A stretch of DNA of 64,000 bases, taken from positions 1-64,000 of the forward strand of contig CAJFGS010000007.1 of NCBI GenBank assembly GCA_904377855.1, given 5' to 3'. A program made the translations under genes and the position numbers. Shown here in pieces: positions 22,992 to 32,277 of this stretch; position 1 is the first letter of the stretch; each line of letters opens with the position of its first letter. The DNA comes from Candidatus Avimonas merdigallinarum. Its GTDB lineage: Bacteria; Bacillota; Clostridia; Oscillospirales; Acutalibacteraceae. Below the pieces are notes generated by a model. That model was not told the origin of the DNA. It searched no databases and saw only the letters and a list, made by a program, of their open reading frames with translations.

Positions 22992-24254
22992 TCAGCGCTC
23001 CATTACAATATTGCCTTCCCGATCGACGATCACGCGCTGTTCATCCTCGTCTTCCGCCAGCGCGTAGCCGTCGGAATAATAGGCGCCCACATCCTGGATC
23101 CCCTTTTCGCTGGGAATGTACAGGATTTCCAGTTGCTCGTTCACCGCCACCGTCGCGTATTCGCCGATGCCGCCGATGCCGGTGATGTTTCCCTGCTCGT
23201 CCTTGATGACCGGCGCCGGCCCCACATAAATCCCGTGCTTGATGGCCAGCCCGCCGTCCATATGGGAATGCTCATAGGCGTCCGTCGGGAAGAAATATTC
23301 CCCTTTGGCATTGACGAAATTAAAATCGGTGCCGCCCCGATTGGTGCCGTGCAGGGACACCTCCACCCAATCGGACTCGGTAAAGTCGCTGGTGATGTTC
23401 GAATAGTGGGTGTCGGCGACGTCAAACACCACATTGCCGCTTTTGTCAATCAGCTTATCGTCCGCCACGGCGATGCCGTTATCCGCAAAGAAGCCGGTCG
23501 AGAACCGCAAGCCCTCAATCACCATATTGCCGTTTACATCCATATACCCGCGTTCCGGATAGCCCTTCTTAGCTTTCAGATAATTGACACCGATCAGACC
23601 GTTGGATTCCCGGATCATGTACCAGTCCTCCTGGGGCGGTATCATATATTCAAACTTGTCGTTGATGACCGCCTTGTTGTCCAGGACGGCATAGCCGTCT
23701 TTGGAAAATCCGGACAGGGTGCTCTCCTCCCGCTTCACAAACTGGACATCCCCGTTTTCCAGGTAGAAATACCCGTGCCCCAGTTCGGTGCCGTCCGCCT
23801 GGCAAACCTTTCCCATGCCGATCCCGTTGGGGGCAAATTCCAGTTCATCCGTATACCGCTTGAAAATATAATCCGAAACAAAGGCGCCGTCCCGGTCGAT
23901 CAGCCGAAACTCATCCTTATTGCTGCCGGTGCGGACAAAGGCCGTTTTGTTCACCTGAAAGTCATTCGCCATGGTGAACTGCGGCTCGATCACCCATTGC
24001 CCCGCCTCATTTTTATAGCCGTATTTGCCGGTTTCCCTGTCCTTGACCGGGGTCATCCCGTACCGGAACAGGGCCTCCGGATCGTAGGTGTCCGTATAGG
24101 CCGCCTTCCCGCTTCCCGGTTTCTCCCCCGCAGAAATACTGCCGGAAGCGTCCGACGGCCGGGAATCCGCCGGCCCGCTCCCGCAGGCCGAGGTCAGCAG
24201 CAGCACAGCAGCCGCGGCCGCTGTCAGCAGCATCTTTCCTGTTTTCTGTTTCAT
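22992..24254 (-). CDS. WG-repeat lipoprotein
   Basis: 420 residues from ATG 24254. A lipoprotein signal peptide (MKQKTGKMLLTAAAAAVLLL, then TSACGSG lipobox) is followed by a Gly/Ser/Asp linker and WG-type beta repeats (KYGYKNEAGQWVIEPQF, YGYMDVNGNMVIE-like units, YSDGYALAEDEDEQRVIVD). It is exported and membrane-anchored. The WG fold is a binding scaffold whose ligand is unknown. It is followed on the minus strand by no further gene before the palindrome at 22875. The RCC1-like lipoprotein gene lies 48 bases upstream. Confidence 0.85.
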   Translation of the reverse strand: MKQKTGKMLLTAAAAAVLLLTSACGSGPADSRPSDASGSISAGEKPGSGKAAYTDTYDPEALFRYGMTPVKDRETGKYGYKNEAGQWVIEPQFTMANDFQVNKTAFVRTGSNKDEFRLIDRDGAFVSDYIFKRYTDELEFAPNGIGMGKVCQADGTELGHGYFYLENGDVQFVKREESTLSGFSKDGYAVLDNKAVINDKFEYMIPPQEDWYMIRESNGLIGVNYLKAKKGYPERGYMDVNGNMVIEGLRFSTGFFADNGIAVADDKLIDKSGNVVFDVADTHYSNITSDFTESDWVEVSLHGTNRGGTDFNFVNAKGEYFFPTDAYEHSHMDGGLAIKHGIYVGPAPVIKDEQGNITGIGGIGEYATVAVNEQLEILYIPSEKGIQDVGAYYSDGYALAEDEDEQRVIVDREGNIVMER

Positions 24255-24302
24255 GTCTCTCCAAACTCCCTTTCTCATGGCCCTATAATCAATAACGGGG
24301 GC

Positions 24303-25499
24303 TTAATCCGCCTCGTACGGCTCCCATCCTCCGGTATCGCTGGTGCGGGACACAGTGCCGTCCGGGGCATACCGGTACCACCGGGCGCTGTTTTCCGCCG
24401 TTCCAGCCGCCGGATTAAGCACCCCGACGGTAAGTTCCGTCCAGCGGGAATCGTATTCCAGATGATAGAACTTCCCGTCGGTGCCAACCGCGTTGACAAT
24501 CGCCTGGATTTTGGAGGTGCTCCCCACCTGGACGGCTGCGATATTCGTCCAACTCTCCACCTCGTCAGCCATAAACTCCGCATACTGGCCGGTCATCTTG
24601 AGAGCGCCGTCTTTGGTCAGGCCGACGATCATGCCGTCGGACATGCTGAGATCGGCGAGCGGCCCCCAGCTGAGGATATCCGCCGCATAATCCCCGCACG
24701 CCAGCACCGTCCCGTCGCGCCGGATCCCGGCGACGGTCAGCGACGGCTCCTCCATATATTTGGCGGCGCCGATCACCGCCATATCCTTCCAGCCGAAGCA
24801 GTCCATCCCTGTGTAGTCGGTGCCGCTGCCGGCTTCGAGGAAAACCCGTCCTTCCCCGTTCAGGAGGAAAAAGTCGTGCTTATCCACACCGAGGCCGGTC
24901 AGGGCGCCGGAGACCGGCGCGCCCTTTTCGGTGGATACATTCAAAAAATTGTTGTTCCACGGGAACAGCGTCACCGTCTTGCCGCCGCTGACATCGACAT
25001 AGTTCTCCGGAGCGGATTCCCGGAGGGAAGCATTGACATTGCCGGCATCGGTGCAGGCGACCCGGTACACCTTATCCCCGGAAAGAAACCGGCCTTCTTC
25101 GTTCACATTCGTAGTGGCATAGACGATATCCCCCACCCCTTCGGCCACCTTTTCCTTCCGGTAGTACAGATCGCCGTTTTGGGTCAGGGTGAACACGGTC
25201 ATGCGGCTGGCGGATACTGCCAGCTTCTTTTTGTTGGCAATCGCCGCGGCATCGGCCGCAAAATTCCCCCAGCTGTCCTCCTTACAGGTCAGGACAGAGC
25301 CGTCCTCCGCGAGGAAATAGTTGGAAGAGGTCAGGCGGTCGCCGGCTTCCATGGCTGCCGCCACATAGTCCACAATCTTTGTTTCCGCCTGAGGTGTTCC
25401 GGCCGATCCCTGGGAACCGGCCGGCGTGTCTGTTCCCGCACAGCCGGCCAGCAGGCAGGCGGCCGCCATAGCGGCGAGGGCAGGTTTTATATATTTCAT
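24303..25499 (-). CDS. RCC1-like beta-propeller lipoprotein
   Basis: 398 residues from ATG 25499, preceded by GGAAGG. The signal peptide ends in LLAGCAG (lipobox), then a short linker leads to repeated units such as NYFLAEDGSVLTCKEDSWG, VFTLTQNGDLYYRKE, VAGIRRDGTVLACGDY and VGLTKDGALKMTG. These resemble RCC1-type propeller blades (DGTVLACG). It is exported and lipid-anchored, and probably co-transcribed with the membrane protein upstream and the WG lipoprotein downstream. Confidence 0.75.
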   Translation of the reverse strand: MKYIKPALAAMAAACLLAGCAGTDTPAGSQGSAGTPQAETKIVDYVAAAMEAGDRLTSSNYFLAEDGSVLTCKEDSWGNFAADAAAIANKKKLAVSASRMTVFTLTQNGDLYYRKEKVAEGVGDIVYATTNVNEEGRFLSGDKVYRVACTDAGNVNASLRESAPENYVDVSGGKTVTLFPWNNNFLNVSTEKGAPVSGALTGLGVDKHDFFLLNGEGRVFLEAGSGTDYTGMDCFGWKDMAVIGAAKYMEEPSLTVAGIRRDGTVLACGDYAADILSWGPLADLSMSDGMIVGLTKDGALKMTGQYAEFMADEVESWTNIAAVQVGSTSKIQAIVNAVGTDGKFYHLEYDSRWTELTVGVLNPAAGTAENSARWYRYAPDGTVSRTSDTGGWEPYEAD

Positions 25500-25527
25500 C
25501 GTACGCATTCCTTCCTTATGTATCCAG

Positions 25528-26082
25528 TCAGCCGCGGCGCCAGCCGTTGGGCAGCCCGTCCGCCAAGTCCGAGGCATAAAAGAATGCTTCCTGTCCGGTT
25601 TTCTCACAATAGTACCTGGCGTTGTCGCCGCCCTCATTGAGCAGCCGGAACTGGTTTTCACCGGGATCATAAAGGATGGCGGGGAAGGCGCCTTCGGCGG
25701 ATTTGCCGCTCTCCATGGGCATATGGAATACAATGGCCGCCAGGAACCGCCAGATGAAGCCGAAGCCTATCAGGCAGGCCACAAACGGCAGCAGGATGCG
25801 CTGCGCGACCGTTTCGCAGCGGGTCAGCATGACAAATACCATATATCCCAGGCAGAGGAGCATGACGACCACGCCCAGGACGATTTCCAGCGCTGAGACG
25901 TTGGACTTCCCGGTGATCGTGCCGATAATCTGCCCGACGGAGGAAAACAGGAGCATCACGCCGAGCAAAACAACATAGGAACCCCCTACGCCGATAATGC
26001 CGGCATATTTTCTCCGAATGGGGTTGTAGGAAAAGAAGCCCAGGAACATGAAAGCGATGGCCGCAATAATCAGAATAATCAT
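25528..26082 (-). CDS. Small membrane protein with cytoplasmic or external tail
   Basis: 184 residues. Four hydrophobic segments occupy about 1-20, 30-55, 65-90 and 98-118 (MIILIIAAIAFMFLGFFSY; VVLLGVMLLFSSVG; IVLGVVVMLLCLGYMVFVML; LLPFVACLIGFGFIWRFLAA), followed by a soluble 65-residue tail. No family is recognised. It precedes the two lipoproteins with short gaps, so it probably belongs to the same transcription unit. Confidence 0.7.
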   Translation of the reverse strand: MIILIIAAIAFMFLGFFSYNPIRRKYAGIIGVGGSYVVLLGVMLLFSSVGQIIGTITGKSNVSALEIVLGVVVMLLCLGYMVFVMLTRCETVAQRILLPFVACLIGFGFIWRFLAAIVFHMPMESGKSAEGAFPAILYDPGENQFRLLNEGGDNARYYCEKTGQEAFFYASDLADGLPNGWRRG

Positions 26083-26261
26083 GATACATCACCTATTTCT
26101 CTTCGTTTTTGTCGTTTCAAATGGACTTTGTTTTCGGTGCAGGACGCCGGTTCCTGGCGCCGCCGGCCGGAAGGGAAATCAAGACGGCATGACGGCATCT
26201 CCCCTTTGGCTTTTTCTCTTTTTCCTTTCTGCGCATTCTGCACATTCACTCCAAGGCAGAC

Positions 26262-26567
26262 CTATTTATCCGGCAGCTGTTGCTGGCCGCTGCGCCAGCG
26301 GCGGATCGCCTTGCGTGTGGAAATGGTGATCAGGTATCCCCGCAGGCTGCCTTTGGAGGGATCAAACCGCTTTCGCTGCATATAAAAGTCCGCGAAAGTA
26401 TCCTGGACGCAGGCCTGCACGTCCTCTGCACAACTCAGCCGCTGGGCGGCGGCCAAACGCACCGGTTCCCCGTACAGGCTTTCCAGCATCTCCCTCCCGT
26501 CGGCCGGGCTGGCGTCCAAGAGTTCCAGCAGCCCTACATCATCCACGCCGTTCACCCCCTTCCGCAT
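26262..26567 (-). CDS. ECF-type sigma region 2, truncated
   Basis: 101 residues from ATG 26567. It carries an ECF region 2: DVQACVQDTFADFYMQRKRF and GSLRGYLITISTRKAIRRW. The stop comes before any region 4. The same block in 27450-30005 reads KECVNEAFTEFYLHKERF and GALKGYLAVIARRCAIRRY, so the two are paralogues. Without region 4 it could not recognise a -35 element by itself. It may be a decaying copy or a regulatory fragment. Confidence 0.6.
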   Translation of the reverse strand: MRKGVNGVDDVGLLELLDASPADGREMLESLYGEPVRLAAAQRLSCAEDVQACVQDTFADFYMQRKRFDPSKGSLRGYLITISTRKAIRRWRSGQQQLPDK

Positions 26568-26743
26568 ACTAATTGCGGGTGAAAGGGAAAAAGGGGACAG
26601 GAAAAGGAAAAACAGCGCCCTCTTTTTTGGGCGGTGTCCCATCCAACACAATCCGGCAGAGCACCCGTTCCCAGATATCCTGGATTTTGCAGGCGCCGAC
26701 GGCATGGTAGAAGCCTGCACGGAACGGCCACAGCGTTTATAAG

Positions 26744-26778
26744 AAAAGGGGCACCTCAACAAATGAGGTGCCCCTTTG
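26744..26778. terminator. Bidirectional terminator hairpin
   Basis: AAAAGGGGCACCTCA and TGAGGTGCCCCTTT arms around ACAAA. It lies 24 bases downstream of the 26802 gene on the minus strand. Confidence 0.8.
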
Positions 26779-26801
26779 ACTGATATTGTAAATAAAATTC
26801 G

Positions 26802-27257
26802 TTAAATCCCGCCAAGCAGGTACATAACACCGATTCCCGCCGCAATCGGGATAATCAAAAACAGTATTTTGGATATAGCGCCCGGCTTCTTTTCTCCACG
26901 AAAGGCTTTGCGAGGATTGTTCATATAATACAGCTTGATAACCATAGGAGGATATTCGTGTTCCAAATACTTATACGTATATTGCTTACCGGAAACCTCA
27001 TAAGCATAGGTGGCGTGATACCATGACGTTGTCCGTTCATCAGGCGTAATGGCGTCGTCCCAAAATTTCACCCGCTTTGCTTCCACAACGTGACCAAGGT
27101 GGAGCGCTTTTTCAACCCGTTTGTTGCTCGGCGTGTGAGACCGTGTCCATTTCACTTCGATCACGAAAAGAGCAATCATCACGGCAATGCCCGCAAAGGC
27201 GCTGAAACGAAAGACAGATGTTCCGAATTCTTCGATCAGTTCCACGAGTTCTTCCAT
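26802..27257 (-). CDS. Membrane protein, DUF3592-like
   Basis: 151 residues from ATG 27257. One membrane helix lies near residues 14-35 (VFRFSAFAGIAVMIALFVI) and another at the C-terminus (ILFLIIPIAAGIGVMYLLGG). Between them is a soluble beta domain with TTSWYHATYAYEVSGKQYTY, which resembles DUF3592 proteins. The gene stands alone between two terminators and has its own GAGGGA ribosome site. The function of the family is unknown. Confidence 0.65.
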   Translation of the reverse strand: MEELVELIEEFGTSVFRFSAFAGIAVMIALFVIEVKWTRSHTPSNKRVEKALHLGHVVEAKRVKFWDDAITPDERTTSWYHATYAYEVSGKQYTYKYLEHEYPPMVIKLYYMNNPRKAFRGEKKPGAISKILFLIIPIAAGIGVMYLLGGI

Positions 27258-27400
27258 AGCGTTCAGTCCCTCTTTTCCCCGCTTTCTTCTTATTATATTT
27301 ATTATATCAAAGTGAAAGATGCAAATCAATGCAGCGCCTCTTGCGGGTCATTCCATCGTGTTTTACCGTCTTCAGGCATTTTAAAATGAGAAGCAAAAGA

Positions 27401-27441
27401 AAAACTCTATACGAATGGTTAACCCATTCACATAGAGTTTT
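27401..27441 (-). terminator. Terminator of the sigma-fusion gene
   Basis: Arms AAAACTCTATACGAATGG and CCATTCACATAGAGTTTT with one mismatched base and loop TTAAC. It sits 9 bases after the stop of the large minus-strand gene. Confidence 0.75.
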
Positions 27442-27449
27442 CATAAAAT

Positions 27450-30005
27450 CTATTCGGGGATCGTCACGATAATATCAAAGGCATGGTTCCATCGGAAGAC
27501 GGGATTGGCAAAGGTGAGGTCGGTGGCGTAAAGCCCCGGGACATGGCGCAGCAACAGGCCGGTCAGGCGGGGGCCGCTTTCCTCAAAGGCATACTGCCGC
27601 TCGCAGGCGCCCGAAAAATGATCCTCCTCGGTATAATACAGCCGCAGGTCAAAATCCACCAGGGTATAATCCTCCTTTTCCGACTGCAGGGAGAGGGATA
27701 GCTGCGACGACAGCGGTGTCTGTTCCGCTGCGGAGATGCCGCCGAAGGCGTTGATAATGGCGCAGGAATAGGCGTCCATGGAAAAACCGGTATCCGGCCC
27801 CAGCCCGGTGACGGTATCCATGGCGACGCTGCCGCCAAAGCTCATGCTCAGAGCCCCGACAGGGAAGGATTCCCCTTCTTTTTGCGGCAGGGGGACCGCC
27901 ATATGATACGCCTGCGGGGCCGTTATGTAAAGATACGGGACATGGAGGGTGTAGGTCCCGGCGGGAATGTCCCCGAACGTCCAGTCGCTGTAATCGCCCG
28001 TCCGGCCGGGCTGGAACCCTCCCTCGTATACCGTCCCGTCGGCGGCGGTCAGGGTGATGGGGGCGTCCTGCGCCCCCATCGTCACCAGAGGGCTGCGGAC
28101 GATGTTGCCGGAGGGGACGACGGTATCCTGGCTGGAGGAGGGACGGAGGGAAACCGTGACCTCCCCGTTCACCCGGCGGGGAGTCGCAGTCAGGCTGTAT
28201 ATATCGGCGCTCCCGGTGAATGCTTCCCGTTCCGGCTCGGGCTGTACCGTCATCGGGATGGTGAAGGGATGGTCCCAGCGATAATATATCCCTTCCGGCC
28301 GGGTAGAAATGGTCACGCTGTCCTGACCCTCCATCGCCCCCAGCACATAGCCGTTGACCAGGGTGTAAGGCTTTTCGGCCCCGGTATCGCTGGCGGTCTG
28401 CGTCCACAGGTTGGCTTCGGTGTTGTGATAGGACACGCCGTCTACGATGGTATAGCCGGCGTGTTCGGCCCCAACCGGGATCACCGCCGCCACCCGTTCG
28501 GGGTCTTCGCCTTCCCAGACAGCTTCCAGCGCCCACCAGCGATATCCCACCTTATCGTAGACGTCCGATATGTTTTGGCAATAGTCGGCGACGCTGTCTA
28601 TGGGGAACAACCGCCCCAACGTTAGTTTCCCGCCGGGCAGGGCGAGGGATGCGCCGACGCTGCTCTCACCGGAATCCAGGGGGATTTGAACGGACTGTTT
28701 TTCCGGCTGCTCGACCGGATACTGATAGACATAGGGGACGTTCAGGGTGTACTCCCCCGGTTCAGCCGGGCCGAAGTACCAGTCCAGATAGGTGTCGCCG
28801 CTGATAGGGGAATAGGGAGCCGGCTCCCCCTCCAGCACGGTGCCGTCCGGCGCCGTAACGGTAATGGGGAGATCGGGGCCTCCATAGCCGGACCAGACCC
28901 CGCGGTTGAGGAACGGATAGGTGCCAAAATCCCCATCATTCAGGGGATGGATCGAAACAACCAGCTCCCCGTTTTCGATCCGGGGCACCGCCAGCAGGCC
29001 GCCGTCTTCCTCCGTGACCGCGTAAAACCCCACCTCGTCCAGGGCGCTTTCCTCCGCCGCCTGGAGGGTGAAGGGAATGGCCGTCCCATGAACCGTCAGC
29101 GTCAGCGACAGGGCATCCCCCGTATTGTCCGGCAGATCCCCTTCGAAAATCACCCGGTAGGGAAACGTGCCGTGCGCTGTCCCGCCGCTGTTGCTCTTGG
29201 ATATGAACTGGATATCGTTTAAGCCGCTGAGAGAGACATCAAACTGTTTTTGAGCAGGCTCGCTTCCTCCATAGAGCATGAGATCGGCGAGGAAGGTGCC
29301 GTCCCGCCAGTAAGCATCCTCCAGGTGGAACTCGTACCCGTCCTCCCCCTGCACTGCCATCCCCTCTTCCAGCACATAGACCGGGGCGTCGGCGCTGGTA
29401 TTGACGCCGTAGCCGGGGACAAAGCCGAAATGGCGCAGCACCATATAGGTGCAGGCGGCCAGCAGGGCGAACAGAGCCGCGATTACCAGGCCAATGGACA
29501 GCGTACGCAGCAGCTTCTTCAGGCTGCGCTGCTGCCGCTTTTTCACCGTTTCATAGAGCAGGCCCAGGGAGTCCGCGATCTCCCGGGCCGTCATGCCGCC
29601 GTAGTATTTCATGCGGAGGATTTGCTCGTCCACCGGATCCAGAGCGGCCAGCGCCCGCTCCAGCTCATCCTGCTTTTCCAACCGGGCGAACGGGTCGGAT
29701 GCCTGTTCCCCGCCGGCATCTGCGCCATCCTCCCAGCGGCGGTTCTCCTGATACCGGCGGATGGCGCATCGGCGGGCAATGACCGCCAGATAGCCTTTCA
29801 AGGCCCCTTTATCCGGGTCAAACCGCTCTTTATGGAGATAAAATTCGGTAAATGCCTCGTTGACGCATTCTTTGATGTCCTCGGTATTGCTGAGATACTG
29901 GCGGCATACCGTCCACAGCAGGCCGCTGTACTCGTCGATCAGGGCCGCCATCCCCTGCTCCGGTTCCCGGTGCAGCAGGGAAAGAATCGACTCGTCCGTT
30001 TGCAT
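27450..30005 (-). CDS. ECF sigma factor fused to a membrane segment and large outer domain
   Basis: 851 residues from ATG 30005. Residues 1-85 are sigma region 2 (NTEDIKECVNEAFTEFYL). Residues about 115-165 are region 4 (LDPVDEQILRMKYYGGMTAR and EIADSLGLLYETVKKRQQRS). A membrane helix follows at about 170-190 (IGLVIAALFALLAACTYMVL). The outer part of about 650 residues has two similar beta modules: DLPITVTAPDGTVLEGEPAP...GEYTLNVPYVY and DAPITLTAADGTVYEGGFQP...GTYTLHVPYLY. This suggests a one-protein sensor with a tethered sigma factor. Whether it is cleaved to release sigma is unknown. Confidence 0.85.
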   Translation of the reverse strand: MQTDESILSLLHREPEQGMAALIDEYSGLLWTVCRQYLSNTEDIKECVNEAFTEFYLHKERFDPDKGALKGYLAVIARRCAIRRYQENRRWEDGADAGGEQASDPFARLEKQDELERALAALDPVDEQILRMKYYGGMTAREIADSLGLLYETVKKRQQRSLKKLLRTLSIGLVIAALFALLAACTYMVLRHFGFVPGYGVNTSADAPVYVLEEGMAVQGEDGYEFHLEDAYWRDGTFLADLMLYGGSEPAQKQFDVSLSGLNDIQFISKSNSGGTAHGTFPYRVIFEGDLPDNTGDALSLTLTVHGTAIPFTLQAAEESALDEVGFYAVTEEDGGLLAVPRIENGELVVSIHPLNDGDFGTYPFLNRGVWSGYGGPDLPITVTAPDGTVLEGEPAPYSPISGDTYLDWYFGPAEPGEYTLNVPYVYQYPVEQPEKQSVQIPLDSGESSVGASLALPGGKLTLGRLFPIDSVADYCQNISDVYDKVGYRWWALEAVWEGEDPERVAAVIPVGAEHAGYTIVDGVSYHNTEANLWTQTASDTGAEKPYTLVNGYVLGAMEGQDSVTISTRPEGIYYRWDHPFTIPMTVQPEPEREAFTGSADIYSLTATPRRVNGEVTVSLRPSSSQDTVVPSGNIVRSPLVTMGAQDAPITLTAADGTVYEGGFQPGRTGDYSDWTFGDIPAGTYTLHVPYLYITAPQAYHMAVPLPQKEGESFPVGALSMSFGGSVAMDTVTGLGPDTGFSMDAYSCAIINAFGGISAAEQTPLSSQLSLSLQSEKEDYTLVDFDLRLYYTEEDHFSGACERQYAFEESGPRLTGLLLRHVPGLYATDLTFANPVFRWNHAFDIIVTIPE

Positions 30006-30313
30006 AGGCACACATCCTCCGCTTTCATATACTCCCATGAATATATTGTACGAGGAAACGAAAAAAGGGACAAGGGAATAAAAATTTTCATTTTCGCATA
30101 TTACCGTCAAAACCGTTTGCGTTTTATCCAATTTATCACAGAAAACAGCCTGTTCCTGCCCGGCTATTCATCCCGCGGAATCCCGATAGCCGCCGGAATG
30201 CCGATGAAATCCGCAGCTCCACGCGCTTACAGCAAAACTTTTCATGCCTTCAAACGCCTGGCTGAGAGCCCTCGGCGCACCACCGCAGCCTATGCGGCAA
30301 AAGCGGGGCATAG
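30006..30313. other. 308-base gap upstream of the sigma fusion
   Basis: It holds the leader of the sigma-fusion gene with A/T-rich DNA near 30040-30130. Frames with sensible codon use end at stops and none has a start signal. I see no gene here. Confidence 0.4.
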
Positions 30314-30345
30314 AAAACGGCAGCGTCAAAACGCTGCCGTTTTTG
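30314..30345. terminator. Terminator of the OGG-fold gene
   Basis: AAAACGGCAGCG and CGCTGCCGTTTTT arms around TCAAAA. On the minus strand it follows the stop at 30350; T-rich ends occur on both sides. Confidence 0.8.
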
Positions 30346-30349
30346 CGCG

Positions 30350-31096
30350 CTATTTGACGGGCTTAAAATAATGCCCGTAAACCCATAAGGCCCGGTCAAT
30401 ATTGCGGTCCTCTTTATAATTTTCATACCCGAAGATCCGATCGATATCGCATTTGTAACCTTCTATTCTATCTTTATAAATTGTTTCAAATTCGTCGTCC
30501 GAGCGTGACGGCAGCTCCCGATAACAAATTTCCGGTTTCTTCTGATGGTTGTCCAACACAGCTGCGCCGCCCTGAATTGCATCTATCGCCATTTTCGCAA
30601 ACTTGTCGTAAATAGGGCACTGCCCTCTGGAGATAAAGTAGAGCAGCGTCAACATATACACGGTTCCAATGCCCCTCGGAGCTTTATCATTCAGCCAATT
30701 CAAAACCCACTGAGGCTCTTTCTCTTCTAAGCATTTTATATTATCCGCGATATCTTGCGCAAATCCATCTATCTGAAAAGGCTTGCCATATCGTTTGATT
30801 TTCTCGGGATGCTCTTCCGCCTCCAGCCAATCGGAATGATATACAAACCGATTTTCGTCAACGACATCCGGGTGCTTGATTTTTCCGATCTTCCAAGCGA
30901 GAATGCGAATCACATCTCTTTTGCCTTTGATTCCTTCAGCCAGGATCGTATCCATTTGGTTTTCAACCAATCGGCTGTTTTTCGCCACTCTTTTTCCCGC
31001 CGCTCCAATCACGATTTCCTCGCTATCGCAGTAATAAGCCGCGCTGAACTTCGCGATAAACTGTTCTTTCCCGCCGAATGGAGCAAAATAATCCAT
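30350..31096 (-). CDS. OGG-fold (HhH-GPD-like) DNA glycosylase-related protein
   Basis: 248 residues from ATG 31096, with GGCGGAG six bases upstream. The core APRGIGTVYMLTLLYFISRG followed by QCPIYDKFAKMAIDAI resembles the helix-hairpin-helix and catalytic Asp region of 8-oxoguanine glycosylase-type proteins, with PIYDKFA supplying the conserved Asp. The N-terminal part has EIVIGAAGKRVAKNSRLVE. Members usually recognise damaged bases, but the specific substrate here is unknown. It sits alone with its own terminator. Confidence 0.6.
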   Translation of the reverse strand: MDYFAPFGGKEQFIAKFSAAYYCDSEEIVIGAAGKRVAKNSRLVENQMDTILAEGIKGKRDVIRILAWKIGKIKHPDVVDENRFVYHSDWLEAEEHPEKIKRYGKPFQIDGFAQDIADNIKCLEEKEPQWVLNWLNDKAPRGIGTVYMLTLLYFISRGQCPIYDKFAKMAIDAIQGGAAVLDNHQKKPEICYRELPSRSDDEFETIYKDRIEGYKCDIDRIFGYENYKEDRNIDRALWVYGHYFKPVK

Positions 31097-31207
31097 ATGC
31101 ATCTCCGCCTTTCCTTATCGTTAAAATTCCAACAAGATTTTCGCCCCTTTTCCCGCCATTTTGTTTCGGGCCCCTGCTCCATCGCTCCATTCGTTGTCCG
31201 CCCCTTG

Positions 31208-31408
31208 CTACCAGGTAACCAACTCGCCGAAATAGGCATCAAATTCGTTGATGCACACCAAGGGTTCGGTTTTTATCGCGCACAGCTTCTCTCCAAGCCT
31301 CAAAATGCGAGCTCCTAATTCTCCGCGGAAAGTACGGCGAAGGCCCGAAAGTCCCGCATACTTTCTGTCCGTCCCAAGCGATGCAGCGATACAAACTGCG
31401 CCGCCGCT
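31208..31408 (-). pseudogene. C-terminal fragment of an unidentified protein
   Basis: An open frame without start codon reads TDRKYAGLSGLRRTFRGELG, ARILRLGEKLCAIKTEPLVC and INEFDAYFGELVTW before TAG. Codon use and composition look protein-coding, but the frame is interrupted upstream by a stop. I cannot name the family. It is probably a relic. Confidence 0.4.
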
Positions 31409-31529
31409 TCACAGCACGGCATCTGCCGGCAGGCAAACCGGACGCTGTGCCATGTGCATCTTTCCGCCCGCATGCCAGTCTGCTTTACAATCAGAAAACC
31501 CGTTATAAAAAAGCTGGCGGCGTATAACC

Positions 31530-32211
31530 GTACTTCCGCCGCCGGGTTAAGTTTTTACGCCTTCCGCCCATCGGCGTTTTTTCATAGATCCCATAAACCT
31601 TTCCGGATAAAGGATAAAGGATAACCGTATCAAATAACCGGAACAATAAACATTTACGGCAGTCAATAGGAGCAAGGCGGGCAGAAGGCGACGGAAAATG
31701 CTCACAGCATAATTTCAAATCTTTCCGCGTTGTTGGCGGCGTCCAATGCAGTTTGCAGGCGGCATAATTCATCAAAGGCTTTCTCATAATCATCCGCCGC
31801 CGTACTGCGGTCATAATTGATATAGCGGTAGTCGATGATATTGACGCCGGAATATCGCTCCTGCTTTTCGCGCGCTTTGGGGAGGCGCGCCTTCATCTCG
31901 GCCAGCTTTTTGACCCTGCTGGACAGCAGCGGCATATAGACAAGCGCCTGGTCGATCGTCAGCCCAAAGCCTTCGAGCGTATGAGTGGTATTGAAGAGAT
32001 TGATCGCGTGCTTTACCGCCATAATTTTTCGTTCCAATTCTTTGAGCTTGACCTGCATTTCCGAATAATCGTAGTCGGGCCGAAGCGTTTCCGGCTCTTC
32101 CCCCATGGCGGCAAGGAAGGTGCTGCTCTGCTCCTCCTCGTACAAAAGAGCCTGGTAGGTGTCGTTCAGCTTTTTCAGCAGCTTGTTTGCCTCCGCCGAC
32201 GTGTATTCCAT
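31530..32211. repeat. Duplicate of the 17190-17883 segment
   Basis: The gene 31702-32211 and the downstream noncoding DNA match 17374-17883 and its flank. For example ACTTCCGCCG plus a CCGGGT(T)AAGTTTTT stretch and CCATAAACCTT occur in both. The duplication therefore covers more than the coding region. Confidence 0.75.
31702..32211 (-). CDS. DIP1984-family (DUF6847-like) protein, copy 2
   Basis: 169 residues from ATG 32211 with GGAGG upstream. It shares most of its sequence with copy 1: KYTSAQANKLLKKLND versus EYTSAEANKLLKKLND, EEEQSSTFLAAMGE, LTIDQALVYMPLLSSRV, NIIDYRYINYD. It is a helical coiled-coil protein with no defined role. Upstream, only a degraded piece of the sigma-like partner remains, so its expression context differs from copy 1. 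Confidence 0.8.
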   Translation of the reverse strand: MEYTSAEANKLLKKLNDTYQALLYEEEQSSTFLAAMGEEPETLRPDYDYSEMQVKLKELERKIMAVKHAINLFNTTHTLEGFGLTIDQALVYMPLLSSRVKKLAEMKARLPKAREKQERYSGVNIIDYRYINYDRSTAADDYEKAFDELCRLQTALDAANNAERFEIML

Positions 32212-32277
32212 GAAAACCTCCATCCTTTCTATATGTCCTGTATAAACAGGCTATGCGACAAAAATATTTCCATGCGT

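Noticed and set aside
22918-25640. Very long plus-strand open frame of about 900 codons
   Set aside because: It lies opposite two clear lipoprotein genes with signal peptides and repeat units; the product has no family signature.
29250-30371. Plus-strand frame covering the sigma-fusion start
   Set aside because: It mirrors the sigma region and has no family; the minus-strand product has clear sigma motifs.
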